Source: Luteolibacter yonseiensis (lineage in GTDB: Bacteria > Verrucomicrobiota > Verrucomicrobiia > Verrucomicrobiales > Akkermansiaceae). Taken from it: a stretch of 64,000 bases of DNA. The notes beneath the pieces were generated by a model that did no database searches, had not been told where the DNA came from, and saw nothing but the letters and a program-made list of their open reading frames with translations. Shown here piece by piece: positions 49,829 through 58,706 of this stretch (position 1 is the stretch's first letter; the number at the start of each line of letters is the position of its first letter). Position numbers and translations under genes: made by a program. The DNA is taken from assembly GCF_016595465.1 (NCBI RefSeq), contig NZ_JAENIK010000011.1:310001-374000 (forward strand), written 5' to 3'.

Positions 49829-51523
49829 ATGGACTGGACCGTAAAATCTCAGGGAAGACTCGCGAATTTTCATGCGATGGGAATGGGGGCGGTTGTGCTT
49901 GGACTATCGTGGAAGAATGTCGTTTCGTTCTGCCTGTTTATGGCGGGATTCCATTTCGCCTACCACTACGGCATGTCGTTCAGCCAGACATGCGGTTCGC
50001 CGTTTTGGTTTCCTGATTCGGTGTTGTTGTGCGCCCTCCTGATGAGTTCGCCGCGCAATTGGTGGATATTCATTTTCGCCGCGCTTCCGATCCGGTTGTA
50101 TGTCGCCGCTCCTTTGGGACTTCCCGTTTGGTTTCAGCTGACGGTCTTCGTTATCGATTCGGCGAAAGGGATCGTCGGGGCTCTCGCGTTGCGTCATTTT
50201 GTGAAAAACCCGCTGCGTTTCACGTGCGTGAGGGACTACGCCACATACGCGCTTCTGGTGGTTCTGCTTATTCCCGCCTTGGCCGCATTCGCGGGGGCGG
50301 GCGCGCGCGTCATGCTCGGGCGGGACTTCTGGACGTCTTGGGAACAATGGTTCATGGGGAACGTGCTCACCCATCTGGTGGTGACCCCGGCCCTGTTGTG
50401 CTGGGTGTTGGTGGCTCCGAAGAGACTGCGGATGCCATCCGGGCGACATTTCGCGGAAGCGGTGTTTCTCGGGATCGCATTGATTCTCACCGGGTATCTC
50501 GCGTTCCGAACGGAATCGGTCCGGATCGGACTGGCCGAGACGAGGTTTTATGCGCCGGTACCGTTCCTGTTCTGGGCGGCGATCCGGTTCGGAATGGCGG
50601 GGGCATCGGGATCGGTGGCCATCATCGCGGTTCTCGCGGTGGAGGCCGCGCTGAAAGGACATGGTCCGTTTTCCGGTTTGTCGCCGTCCGGGACTTCCCT
50701 GGCGCTGCAGCATTTCCTGCTGCTCAGGGCGGCTCCGCTTTATGTGGTCGCCATCTTGATCGAGCAAAAGAAAGTGGCGGAAATGGAGGCCCAGGAGCAA
50801 CGGTGCGCGCTTGCCCATGCGGCCCGGGTCTCCACCATGGGACAACTCGCCTCCGCGCTTGCCCACGAGATCAACCAACCATTGGGGGCCATCCTGCGGA
50901 ACGCGGAAGCGGGAGAACTGATCCTCGCGCAAAAATCGCCGGATCTGGAGGAAGTCCGCGCGATCCTGCTGGACATCCGGCAGGACGACCAGCGGGCGGG
51001 ATCGGTGATCGAGCGCATGCGATCGCTGCTCAAAAGGCGTGATCTCGAATTCGAGCCGGTTTCGATCAAGGCTGTGCTGGACCAGGTGATGGATTTCATC
51101 CGTGCGGAAATGCGTTCCCGACGGGTGACCGTCGACATGGAAATCGCTCCGGGCCTGCCGATGGTGCGGGGGGACAAGGTGCATCTCCAGCAGGTTCTTC
51201 TCAATCTTCTGGTGAACGGCGCGGACGCCATGTCCGGATGGCCGCTCCAGCAACGCAGGCTGCGGGTGGATGTGGAGCAGACCGACGGGCGTACGGTGGA
51301 GATCAGCGTGCGGGATTTCGGTCATGGAATCGCGGAAGAGAAAATTCCACGGGTCTTCGAACCGTTTTTCACCACGAAGTCGAATGGAATGGGGATGGGC
51401 CTGGCAATCTCCAAAACCATTGTGGAGGCGCACGGGGGCGGGATCCGTGCCGGGAATCATCCGGAGGGCGGCGCCGTCTTCCGTTTCACCTTGAAGACCG
51501 TCGGGGAAGGGGGGACGGCGTGA
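49829..51523 (+). CDS. MASE1-type membrane sensor histidine kinase
   Basis: This 564-residue sensor has an N-terminal MASE1-like region of about eight membrane helices (30-320), with FWFPDSVLLCALLMSSPRNWW. A short linker leads to the kinase core: the H box ASALAHEINQPLGAIL with the phosphoacceptor His near 346, N box QQVLLNLLVNGADAM, and the ATP-binding DFGHGIAEEKIPRVFEPFF and GMGMGLAISKTIVE. The kinase half resembles FixL. The stop overlaps the GTG of the next gene (GTGA). The start is uncertain: ATG at 49829 or in-frame TTG at 49802. Confidence 0.87.
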   Translation: MDWTVKSQGRLANFHAMGMGAVVLGLSWKNVVSFCLFMAGFHFAYHYGMSFSQTCGSPFWFPDSVLLCALLMSSPRNWWIFIFAALPIRLYVAAPLGLPVWFQLTVFVIDSAKGIVGALALRHFVKNPLRFTCVRDYATYALLVVLLIPALAAFAGAGARVMLGRDFWTSWEQWFMGNVLTHLVVTPALLCWVLVAPKRLRMPSGRHFAEAVFLGIALILTGYLAFRTESVRIGLAETRFYAPVPFLFWAAIRFGMAGASGSVAIIAVLAVEAALKGHGPFSGLSPSGTSLALQHFLLLRAAPLYVVAILIEQKKVAEMEAQEQRCALAHAARVSTMGQLASALAHEINQPLGAILRNAEAGELILAQKSPDLEEVRAILLDIRQDDQRAGSVIERMRSLLKRRDLEFEPVSIKAVLDQVMDFIRAEMRSRRVTVDMEIAPGLPMVRGDKVHLQQVLLNLLVNGADAMSGWPLQQRRLRVDVEQTDGRTVEISVRDFGHGIAEEKIPRVFEPFFTTKSNGMGMGLAISKTIVEAHGGGIRAGNHPEGGAVFRFTLKTVGEGGTA

Positions 51524-52158
51524 GCGACCGGCAGGGCAGGACGGTCTATGTGGTGGATGACGACACGTCATTCTTGTTGAGCCTCACCCGGATGCTGAGG
51601 GCGTCCGGTTTCTCGGTGAAGGCGTATGCTTCGGCCACGGAGTTTCTGACCGGCCATCCGGAAGATGCCCGGGGCTGTGTGATCGCGGATCTGCATATGC
51701 CGGAAATGAGCGGGATCGAGCTTCAGGAGCAACTGGTGAAAACGTGCAATCCGCTGCCGGTGGTTTTCCTCACGGGCGAAGGAGACCTGCCGAGCAGCGT
51801 GACCGCGATGCGTCAGGGCGCGGAGGATTTCCTGGCGAAGCTGGCACCAAGCGCGGATCTGTTGGCGGCGCTGGACCGCGCGCTCGCCCGCGACGAACGG
51901 GAGAGGAAACAGCGGTCGCACAAGAACGAACTGGGTGCTCGTTTCCGGAAGCTCACGCCGCGTGACCATGAGGTGCTTCTTCATGTTCTCCAGGGTCGGC
52001 TGAACAAGGAGATCGCCGCCGATCTAGGCATCGACGAGAGATCCGTGAAGCGGCACCGCACCAGCATCATGGCGAAGCTGGAGATCCGGTCCGTGGTGGA
52101 ACTGGCGCGGCTGGCACAGGAGGTCGGGATCTCCGTTCTGCCATCCCCCCGTCCCTAA
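51520..52158 (+). CDS. FixJ-like response regulator with LuxR-type DNA-binding domain
   Basis: This 212-residue protein is the partner of the kinase before it. The receiver domain (about 8-120) has acidic pocket VVDDD, phosphoacceptor Asp57 in IADLHMPEMSG, Thr85 and Lys107. The usual KP pair after Lys is replaced by KLAP. The LuxR-type HTH (about 145-205) shows LTPRDHEVLLHVLQGRLNKE and DERSVKRHRTSIMAKL. It probably controls the sulfatase genes downstream; this is inferred from position. The start is GTG in a 4-bp overlap, after GGGGAAGGGGGGA. Confidence 0.87.
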   Translation: MSDRQGRTVYVVDDDTSFLLSLTRMLRASGFSVKAYASATEFLTGHPEDARGCVIADLHMPEMSGIELQEQLVKTCNPLPVVFLTGEGDLPSSVTAMRQGAEDFLAKLAPSADLLAALDRALARDERERKQRSHKNELGARFRKLTPRDHEVLLHVLQGRLNKEIAADLGIDERSVKRHRTSIMAKLEIRSVVELARLAQEVGISVLPSPRP

Positions 52159-52203
52159 AGGGACGGTTGCGGAAGCCTGACGATCTCCTCCAACCTGTCA
52201 TGC

Positions 52204-52611
52204 GTGGGTTCCGGGACAAACGGGTTTTCTAACATCTACGTGGCGGTCATCGATGACGATGACAGTCTCTGCCGTTCCTTGGGACGGCTGCTGCGCGCGG
52301 TGGGGATCCAGCCGGTCACCTATTCCTCCGCTGAGGCGTTTCTCGCGGATGAGAAGCAACCACGCTTCGATTGCCTGTTGCTGGACATCGAGCTGGGTGG
52401 CATGTCCGGCATCGAGCTCAACGAGAGGCTCGTCGCATCCGGCTCCACCGCCCCGGTGATTTTCAACACCGCACACGATGAACCCGGGATCCGCACCAGC
52501 GCGATGCGGACGGGCTGCTCCGCTTTTCTGAAAAAAACCGACTCCGGGCAAACCATCATGGACGCCATCACCCGTGCCATCGGGGCAGGACCCGTGGAAG
52601 GCGGCCGATGA
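52204..52611 (+). CDS. Single-domain response regulator receiver
   Basis: The 135-residue protein is only a receiver domain, with VAVIDDDDSLCRSLGRLLRA, phosphoacceptor Asp61 in LLLDIELGGMSGIEL, and Lys in SAFLKKTDSGQ. It could take phosphate from the same kinase and act as a sink or bind a partner. The start is uncertain (GTG at 52204 or GTG at 52240). It lies between the FixJ-like gene and the first sulfatase on the same strand. Confidence 0.8.
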   Translation: MGSGTNGFSNIYVAVIDDDDSLCRSLGRLLRAVGIQPVTYSSAEAFLADEKQPRFDCLLLDIELGGMSGIELNERLVASGSTAPVIFNTAHDEPGIRTSAMRTGCSAFLKKTDSGQTIMDAITRAIGAGPVEGGR

Positions 52612-52662
52612 ACGACATCCATCTTCTCCATCCTGAAAAAAAGAAACTCCACCGACAACAAT

Positions 52663-54225
52663 ATGAAACCGATACCAAAACCCTGGCGATACCTGCTCGC
52701 CGCCGCACTGGCCATCACGGCGGTCAACGCCCAAGACAAGAAGCCCAACATCCTCGTCATCTGGGGGGATGACATCGGCACCTGGAACATCAGTTACAAC
52801 AGCCGCGGCATGATGGGATATCAGACACCCAATATCGACCGCATCGCCAAGGAAGGTGTGGCCTTCACCGACTACTACGCGCAACAGAGTTGCACCGCAG
52901 GACGTGCGGCATTCATCAGCGGTTCCGCGCCGGTCCGTTCGGGCATGACCAAGGTTGGCATGCCGGGCGCGAAAGAAGGCTGGCAGAAAACCGATGTGAC
53001 CATGGCCACGATCCTGAAATCCCAAGGCTACGCGACGGGGCAGTTCGGCAAGAACCATCAGGGAGACCGTGACGAACACCTGCCCACCGTGCACGGCTTC
53101 GATGAATTCCTCGGCAGTCTCTACCATCTCAATGCCGAGGAGGAGCCGGAGAACCGCGACTATCCGAAGGATATGAAGCTGCCCAGCGGCAAAACCTTCC
53201 TGGAGCAGTATGGCCCCCGCGGCGTCATCCATTCCTTTGCCGACGGCAAAATCGAAAACTCCGGTCCGCTGACCAAGAAGCGGATGGAAACCATCGACGA
53301 TGAAACCCTGGCCGCCGCGAAAGACTTCATCACCCGCCAGAACAAGGCGGGCAAGCCGTGGTTCTGCTGGTGGAACGCCACCCACATGCACTTCCGCACC
53401 CACGTGCAGCCCGGCCAACTCGGCATCTCCGGCCAGGACGAGTATAGCGACGGCATGGTCAGCCACGATCTCAACGTGGGCGAGTTGCTCAAGTTGCTTG
53501 ATGAACTCGGCGTCGCGGACAACACCATCGTCCAGTATTCCACCGACAATGGTCCGCATTACAACACCTGGCCCGATGCCGGCACAACCCCCTTTCATGG
53601 AGAGAAAAACTCCAATTGGGAAGGTGCCTTCCGTGTGCCTTGCTTTATCAAATGGCCTGGCCATTTCCCGGCCGGTGTGACCCTCAATGGCATTGTGTCC
53701 CACGAGGACTGGCTGCCGACCTTCGCCGCCATCGCCGGTGCGCCGGACATCAAGGAGAAGCTGCTCAAAGGCGGCGTGGAACTCAACGGACGTACCTACA
53801 AAAACCACATCGACGGTTATGATCTCACCGACTACCTCAGCGGCAAGGTCAAGGATTCGCCGCGCAAGGAGTTCATCTATCTCAACGACGCCGCTGAAGT
53901 GGTTGCGATCCGCGTAGGCGACTGGAAGGCCACCTATATGGAGAACCGGGCGCACCAGTTGCAAGTGTGGCGCGAACCTTTTGTCCATCTTCGTGCCCCC
54001 CATCTCACCAACCTGCGCCGCGATCCCTTCGAGAGAGCCGCTGAGAATTCCAACACCTACAACGACTGGTATCTTGACCGTGCGTTCGTCCTTATTCCCC
54101 TGCAGACGGTCGCCAGCAAGTTCCTCCTGACTCTGAAGGATTTTCCGCCCAGCCAGAAGCCCGGCGATTGGAGTCTCGATTCCTTGGAGAAGCAGATCAA
54201 AGGCATGGTTCCGGATACCAACTGA
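52663..54225 (+). CDS. Exported sulfatase
   Basis: This 520-residue sulfatase has a signal peptide (MKPIPKPWRYLLAAALAITAVNA). The metal-binding start NILVIWGDDIG and the active-site SCTAGRAAF (CxAxR type, Cys77 to be turned into formylglycine) are present. STDNGPHYNTWPD supplies further metal ligands. It would remove sulfate esters from a substrate outside the cytoplasm. The type and an FGE gene at 59734 fit. A hairpin follows at 54237. Confidence 0.93.
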   Translation: MKPIPKPWRYLLAAALAITAVNAQDKKPNILVIWGDDIGTWNISYNSRGMMGYQTPNIDRIAKEGVAFTDYYAQQSCTAGRAAFISGSAPVRSGMTKVGMPGAKEGWQKTDVTMATILKSQGYATGQFGKNHQGDRDEHLPTVHGFDEFLGSLYHLNAEEEPENRDYPKDMKLPSGKTFLEQYGPRGVIHSFADGKIENSGPLTKKRMETIDDETLAAAKDFITRQNKAGKPWFCWWNATHMHFRTHVQPGQLGISGQDEYSDGMVSHDLNVGELLKLLDELGVADNTIVQYSTDNGPHYNTWPDAGTTPFHGEKNSNWEGAFRVPCFIKWPGHFPAGVTLNGIVSHEDWLPTFAAIAGAPDIKEKLLKGGVELNGRTYKNHIDGYDLTDYLSGKVKDSPRKEFIYLNDAAEVVAIRVGDWKATYMENRAHQLQVWREPFVHLRAPHLTNLRRDPFERAAENSNTYNDWYLDRAFVLIPLQTVASKFLLTLKDFPPSQKPGDWSLDSLEKQIKGMVPDTN

Positions 54226-54236
54226 TCGCCATTCCG

Positions 54237-54274
54237 CACAGGGTGCCTGCCGCATGGCCGGCACCCTGTGTTTC
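54237..54274 (+). terminator. Hairpin after the first sulfatase, possible terminator
   Basis: Perfect 11-bp arms CACAGGGTGCC / GGCACCCTGTG around a 12-base loop are followed by TTTCCC. The T run is short, so it may only partly stop transcription or protect the RNA end. Confidence 0.55.
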
Positions 54275-54285
54275 CCATCATTCGC

Positions 54286-55086
54286 ATGAACACCGACTTC
54301 ATACCCATCTGGCTTCTTTTTCTCGGGACGGTCCTGATCGTCATGCTTTCCATTGAAGCGGGCTATCGTCTGGGCCACCGCTCGCACCGCAAGTCGGGGG
54401 AAGAGAAGGAGTCGCCGGTTTCCGCCATCGCCGGGTCCGTTCTTGGACTGTCCGCCTTTCTTCTCGCTTTCACCTTCGGCATCGTTTCGGACCGTTACGA
54501 TTCACGCAAGGCCCTGGTTCGCGAAGAAGCGAACATCATCGGGACCACCTACCTCCGCGCGGATTTCCTGCCGGAAGACGACCGCGCCGTGGCGAAGTCG
54601 CTTCTCAAGGAATATGTTTCAAACCGCATCGGCTCCGTTGAGAGCCTCCATTCCGGGCGCATGACTCCCGGGGAGATGGAGGCGCGTCTCGCAAAAGTCT
54701 CCGCCATTCATAAAGTGCTCTGGGACATGGCGGTCACCAACGCCCGCAAGGATATGAACTCGGACGTCGCCGCTCTTTACATCGACTCGCTCAATTCCCT
54801 CATCGACATCCACGCCCTCCGCATCGCGGTCGGACTCCAGGCGCGCATTCCGAGGGGAATATGGTTCGCGTTGTCCTGCCTCACCGCTCTCGGAATGGCC
54901 AGCATCGGTTATCAAACAGGCATCGCAGGCTCCAAGCGCTCAATCGCGAAAGGCGTTCTCGCCATCGCCTTCAGCCTGGTCATCGCCCTCATCGCCTCGC
55001 TCGACCGCCCGCAGGGAAGCTACGTCACCGTCTCCCAACAACCATTGATCGATGTCCTGAAATCCATGGATTCGACCTCGAACTGA
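54286..55086 (+). CDS. Bestrophin-like/DUF4239 membrane protein
   Basis: This 266-residue membrane protein has two helices at the start (FIPIWLLFLGTVLIVMLSIE and AGSVLGLSAFLLAFTFGIVS), a soluble helical middle and two helices at the end. It matches the DUF4239 bestrophin-like type (SDRYDSRKALVREEANIIGT). The function is unknown; an ion channel role is only suggested by the name. It lies between two sulfatase genes. Start ATG 54286 is preferred to GTG 54268. Confidence 0.78.
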   Translation: MNTDFIPIWLLFLGTVLIVMLSIEAGYRLGHRSHRKSGEEKESPVSAIAGSVLGLSAFLLAFTFGIVSDRYDSRKALVREEANIIGTTYLRADFLPEDDRAVAKSLLKEYVSNRIGSVESLHSGRMTPGEMEARLAKVSAIHKVLWDMAVTNARKDMNSDVAALYIDSLNSLIDIHALRIAVGLQARIPRGIWFALSCLTALGMASIGYQTGIAGSKRSIAKGVLAIAFSLVIALIASLDRPQGSYVTVSQQPLIDVLKSMDSTSN

Positions 55087-55140
55087 ATTTTCCGGCACGT
55101 CTTCCACATCCATTCGCCTGATGGTCCAACCTACCATGAT

Positions 55141-56742
55141 ATGAAAACCAAACCACTCGCCATCTGCGCGATTCTCGGCGGACTCGCCCTGTCCGCCACC
55201 GCGCAGGAGCAAACCAAGAACGCCTTCGCGCAACCCGTCCCGTCCAAACCTTATTTGGAGCCAAGCATCGCACGCCCTGAACAGGAAAAGGTCGCCGCAG
55301 GGAAACTGGCGGCGCTGGAGAAAAGATTCGGACGCAAGCCGAATATTCTCATCGTGCTCGTGGATGACATGGGCTGGGGAGATCCCGGCTGCTTCGGAGG
55401 CGGTCTGCTCATCGGCGCACCGACACCGAATATCGACAAGCTCGCGACGGGTGGGCTGAAACTTCTCAGTGTTTACTCCCAGCCAACCTGCACGCCCAGT
55501 CGGGCCGCGCTGATGACCGGCCGCATTCCCACGAGGAGCGGCCTCACGCGGCCCACGCTCAGCGGGGAGGTGCCGAAGGTGAATCCATGGGCGGACGAAG
55601 TGACCGCTGCCAAGCTTTTGAGCGGCTCGGGTTATCGTACCGCTCTCTCCGGGAAATGGCATTTGGGCGAAGGTGAGGGCAGCTATCCACACCAGTGCGG
55701 CTATGATGAATATTACGGAATCCTCTCTGTGATGAGCGACTTCAGCCAGCAGCTTGACAAACGGCTCTATCCGGATCTGATCCTGCGGCCCGACCGCCTG
55801 GCCGCGCTTCAGAAGCTGAGCGAAGCTGCGATCACCAAGGGCAGCAAAGGCGGCCCGCTGGAGGTTTCCGAAGAAATCAAATCCACGGAAGATCTGGCGC
55901 AGATCGATCAGAAGTTCGCCGACTTTTCGGAAGATTTCATCCGCCGAACGACGAAAGAAAACAAGCCGTTCTATCTCTGCCATTCCTTCGGTCGTCTTCA
56001 CAACGACTCCTACCCGGCCAAGGGATACGAAGGAAAGAGCCCCGCGGGCTTTCCCCAACGTGACGCTCTGGTTGAAACCGATGACATCGTCGCCCGTCTG
56101 ATCAACGTGCTCAAGGAAACCGGGCAGTTGGAAAATACCCTCGTTTTTTTCACTTCCGACAACGGTGGCAACGAGGATCTGATGCCGGATTCCAGCTATC
56201 AACCTTTCCGTGGTGGCAAGGGCACCACTTGGGAAGGTGGCGTGCGTGTTCCCGGTATTGCTTACTGGCCGGGCATGATCGCGCCGGGCCGGGTGGATGA
56301 TGGTCTTTTCGATCTCTGCGATCTGTTCAACACTCCTCTCGCGATCGCGGGCATCACGGACAAGATCCCTTCGGAACGTTTTATCGATGGCATCGACCAG
56401 ACGTCATACTTGCTTGCCGATGACGGCAAATCCAAGAGGGACGCTGTTTTCATGTATGCCGAAAATACCCTGACCGCCGTGCGGTGGTTGGAATACAAGG
56501 TGCATTTCAAGGTGTTCCTCAACCAGTCCGCACACCGCAATCTGGACGAAAGCACGTTGAACAACCTCGGTATGGCACCGTGGGTTTATAACCTCTACAT
56601 GGACCCGAAAGAACAAAGCAGCCAAGGTCATTCCCGCTTCGAGTGGGGCCTTCCGCAAGCCATGATGCGTGCCGGCCGGCACGGTGCCACATTCGAGAAA
56701 TATCCGCGTAAGGACATCGGACTGAGAAAACCCGGGGAATGA
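55141..56742 (+). CDS. Exported arylsulfatase-like sulfatase
   Basis: The 533-residue protein has a signal peptide (MKTKPLAICAILGGLALSATAQ), metal-binding NILIVLVDDMGWGDPG, the active-site TCTPSRAALMTGR (CxPxR, Cys117), SGKWHLGEG and FFTSDNGGNED. It is a second sulfatase of a different subgroup from the one at 52663 and is closer to classical arylsulfatases. It should need activation by the FGE of the same locus. Confidence 0.94.
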   Translation: MKTKPLAICAILGGLALSATAQEQTKNAFAQPVPSKPYLEPSIARPEQEKVAAGKLAALEKRFGRKPNILIVLVDDMGWGDPGCFGGGLLIGAPTPNIDKLATGGLKLLSVYSQPTCTPSRAALMTGRIPTRSGLTRPTLSGEVPKVNPWADEVTAAKLLSGSGYRTALSGKWHLGEGEGSYPHQCGYDEYYGILSVMSDFSQQLDKRLYPDLILRPDRLAALQKLSEAAITKGSKGGPLEVSEEIKSTEDLAQIDQKFADFSEDFIRRTTKENKPFYLCHSFGRLHNDSYPAKGYEGKSPAGFPQRDALVETDDIVARLINVLKETGQLENTLVFFTSDNGGNEDLMPDSSYQPFRGGKGTTWEGGVRVPGIAYWPGMIAPGRVDDGLFDLCDLFNTPLAIAGITDKIPSERFIDGIDQTSYLLADDGKSKRDAVFMYAENTLTAVRWLEYKVHFKVFLNQSAHRNLDESTLNNLGMAPWVYNLYMDPKEQSSQGHSRFEWGLPQAMMRAGRHGATFEKYPRKDIGLRKPGE

Positions 56743-56896
56743 TCATGCAAGCACCCGCTTGTATTCCCACAACAGGAAAATGCCGGATCCCCACCATCTG
56801 CTCCACCGCCCGACCCGGGCGACCCAGGCGACCCAGTAAACCTTTCAAGATATGGAGTTCGAACCGGTTGAATCAATGAACCACACCACGCGGCCT

Positions 56897-57892
56897 ATGA
56901 AACAAGCCACATTCACGCGACAACCCGGAAAGATGGCGGCGATGCTATTCGCTTTCGCCGTTTCCTGTCTCCACGCCGATCCGCTTCCTTCCTGGAACTC
57001 CACCGCTCCGAAGAAGGCGATCATGGAGTTTGTGGAAAAGGTGACCACCAGTGGTTCCGCGGAATACGTCCAGCCGTCGGACCGCATCGCCGTCTTCGAT
57101 AACGACGGCACGCTTTGGTCGGAACAACCGGCGTATTTTCAACTTTTCTTCGCAATCGACCGGATCAAGGCCCTGGCTCCCAAGCACCCGGAATGGCAGA
57201 CTGAAGAGCCCTTCGCCTCGCTGCTCAAGGGCGATGTCAAGGCCGCGCTCGCGGGAGGAGACAAGGCATTGTTCGACATCGTCATGGCCACCCATGCGGG
57301 GCTCACCACCGAGGAGTTTGAAAAAGTCGTCACGGAATGGATGGCCACCGCGAAACATCCGCAGAGTGGCAAGCCCTTCAACAGCATGGTCTATCAGCCG
57401 ATGCTCGAGCTGCTCGCCTACCTGCGGGCGAACCAGTTCAAGACCTTCATTGTTTCCGGAGGCGGCATCGAATTCATGCGGCCGTGGGCGGAGAAGACCT
57501 ACGGCATTCCGCCGGAGCAGGTCGTCGGGTCTTCCGGTGGCTTGAAATATGAAGTCCGCGACGGCACACCCGTCCTGGTGAAGACTCCGGAACTCGTCCT
57601 CAACGACGACAACGTGGGCAAGCCCGTGGGCATCCAGCGCCACATCGGCCGCCGGCCCATCGCGGCATTCGGAAATTCGGATGGCGACTATCAGATGTTG
57701 GAATGGACCACCGCGGGCAACGGACCGCGCTTCGGTCTCATCGTCCATCACACGGATGCCGAAAGGGAGTATGCCTACGACCGCGATTCGCACATCGGCA
57801 AACTTTCCAAGGGTTTGGACGCGGCGAAGACCAAAGGCTGGACGGTAGTCAGCATGAAAGAGGACTGGAACACGATTTACCCATCACCATGA
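56897..57892 (+). CDS. Exported HAD-family phosphatase
   Basis: This 331-residue protein has a signal peptide ending near CLHA and a haloacid dehalogenase fold. Motif I is VFDNDGTLW with both catalytic Asp, motif II FIVSGGGIEF, and motif IV is FGNSDGDYQMLEW. It resembles phosphoserine phosphatase-like HAD proteins. It probably hydrolyses a phosphate ester in the periplasm. Starts at 56852 and 56876 are in frame, but 56897 gives the best signal peptide. Its stop overlaps the next gene (ATGA). Confidence 0.85.
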   Translation: MKQATFTRQPGKMAAMLFAFAVSCLHADPLPSWNSTAPKKAIMEFVEKVTTSGSAEYVQPSDRIAVFDNDGTLWSEQPAYFQLFFAIDRIKALAPKHPEWQTEEPFASLLKGDVKAALAGGDKALFDIVMATHAGLTTEEFEKVVTEWMATAKHPQSGKPFNSMVYQPMLELLAYLRANQFKTFIVSGGGIEFMRPWAEKTYGIPPEQVVGSSGGLKYEVRDGTPVLVKTPELVLNDDNVGKPVGIQRHIGRRPIAAFGNSDGDYQMLEWTTAGNGPRFGLIVHHTDAEREYAYDRDSHIGKLSKGLDAAKTKGWTVVSMKEDWNTIYPSP

Positions 57893-58668
57893 AACACCGC
57901 ATAACAGTTCTCACACTTGCGCTCACTATCTCCGGTCTCCGGGCGGAGAATGCGGAACTCGCGAAGAAGCTCTCCAACCCGATTGCGGACCTGATCAGCG
58001 TCCCCACCCAGAGCAACTACGACTTCGGGATCGGGCCCGGGGATGGAGCCAAATGGACGACCAACATCCAGCCCGTCATTCCGATCGGCCTCAACGATGG
58101 ATGGAACGTCATCTCGCGCACGATCCTTCCTGTCATTGACCAGGAGGGGATACTCCCGGGTGGCGGTTCCGACGAGTCCGGACTCGGTGATGTGGTGCAG
58201 AGTTTTTTCTTTTCGCCGAAAACCAGCGATCCCATCTGGGGGGCGGGCCCGGTATTCCTGATTCCCACCGCCACCGACGAGGTTCTCGGTGGAGAGAAAT
58301 GGGGCATCGGCCCTACGGCTGTCGTTCTGAAACAAGAAGGACCATGGACGTATGGAGCACTGGTCAACCACCTCTGGGACTTCGCGGGTGAGGATGATCG
58401 AAATTCCGTCAACGCGACGTTCCTGCAGCCCTTCGTCGGCTACACCACCCCGGCGGCCACGACTTACACTTTGAATCTCGAAAGCACCTATGATTGGCAG
58501 GGCAACGACTGGACCGTTCCCGTCAATTTCGTGGTCAGCCAGCTGGTGAAAATCGGAGATCAGCCCGTGCAGTTTTTCGCGGGTGCCCGCTATTATTTCG
58601 ATACCCCCGACGGCGGTCCCGAGTGGGGACTGCGTTTCGGACTCACCTTCCTGTTCCCAAAACACTAA
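57889..58668 (+). CDS. Outer-membrane beta-barrel protein (transporter/neuromedin U-like)
   Basis: The 259-residue exported protein (signal peptide to LRA) starts its mature part with LSNPIADLISVPTQSNYDFG and WTTNIQPVIPIGLNDGWNVI, the pattern of a bacterial family often labelled neuromedin U or transporter. It has regular alternating strands and ends in FGLTFLFPKH, like an outer-membrane barrel. It overlaps the HAD gene by 4 bp. Confidence 0.8.
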   Translation: MKHRITVLTLALTISGLRAENAELAKKLSNPIADLISVPTQSNYDFGIGPGDGAKWTTNIQPVIPIGLNDGWNVISRTILPVIDQEGILPGGGSDESGLGDVVQSFFFSPKTSDPIWGAGPVFLIPTATDEVLGGEKWGIGPTAVVLKQEGPWTYGALVNHLWDFAGEDDRNSVNATFLQPFVGYTTPAATTYTLNLESTYDWQGNDWTVPVNFVVSQLVKIGDQPVQFFAGARYYFDTPDGGPEWGLRFGLTFLFPKH

Positions 58669-58706
58669 TTTTGATATCCAGGACTATTTAACAAAAACGC
58701 TGCTCC

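Noticed and set aside
52198..54387. 729-codon open frame on the minus strand
   Set aside because: It is opposite the receiver and the sulfatase, whose active-site motifs prove the plus strand is coding.
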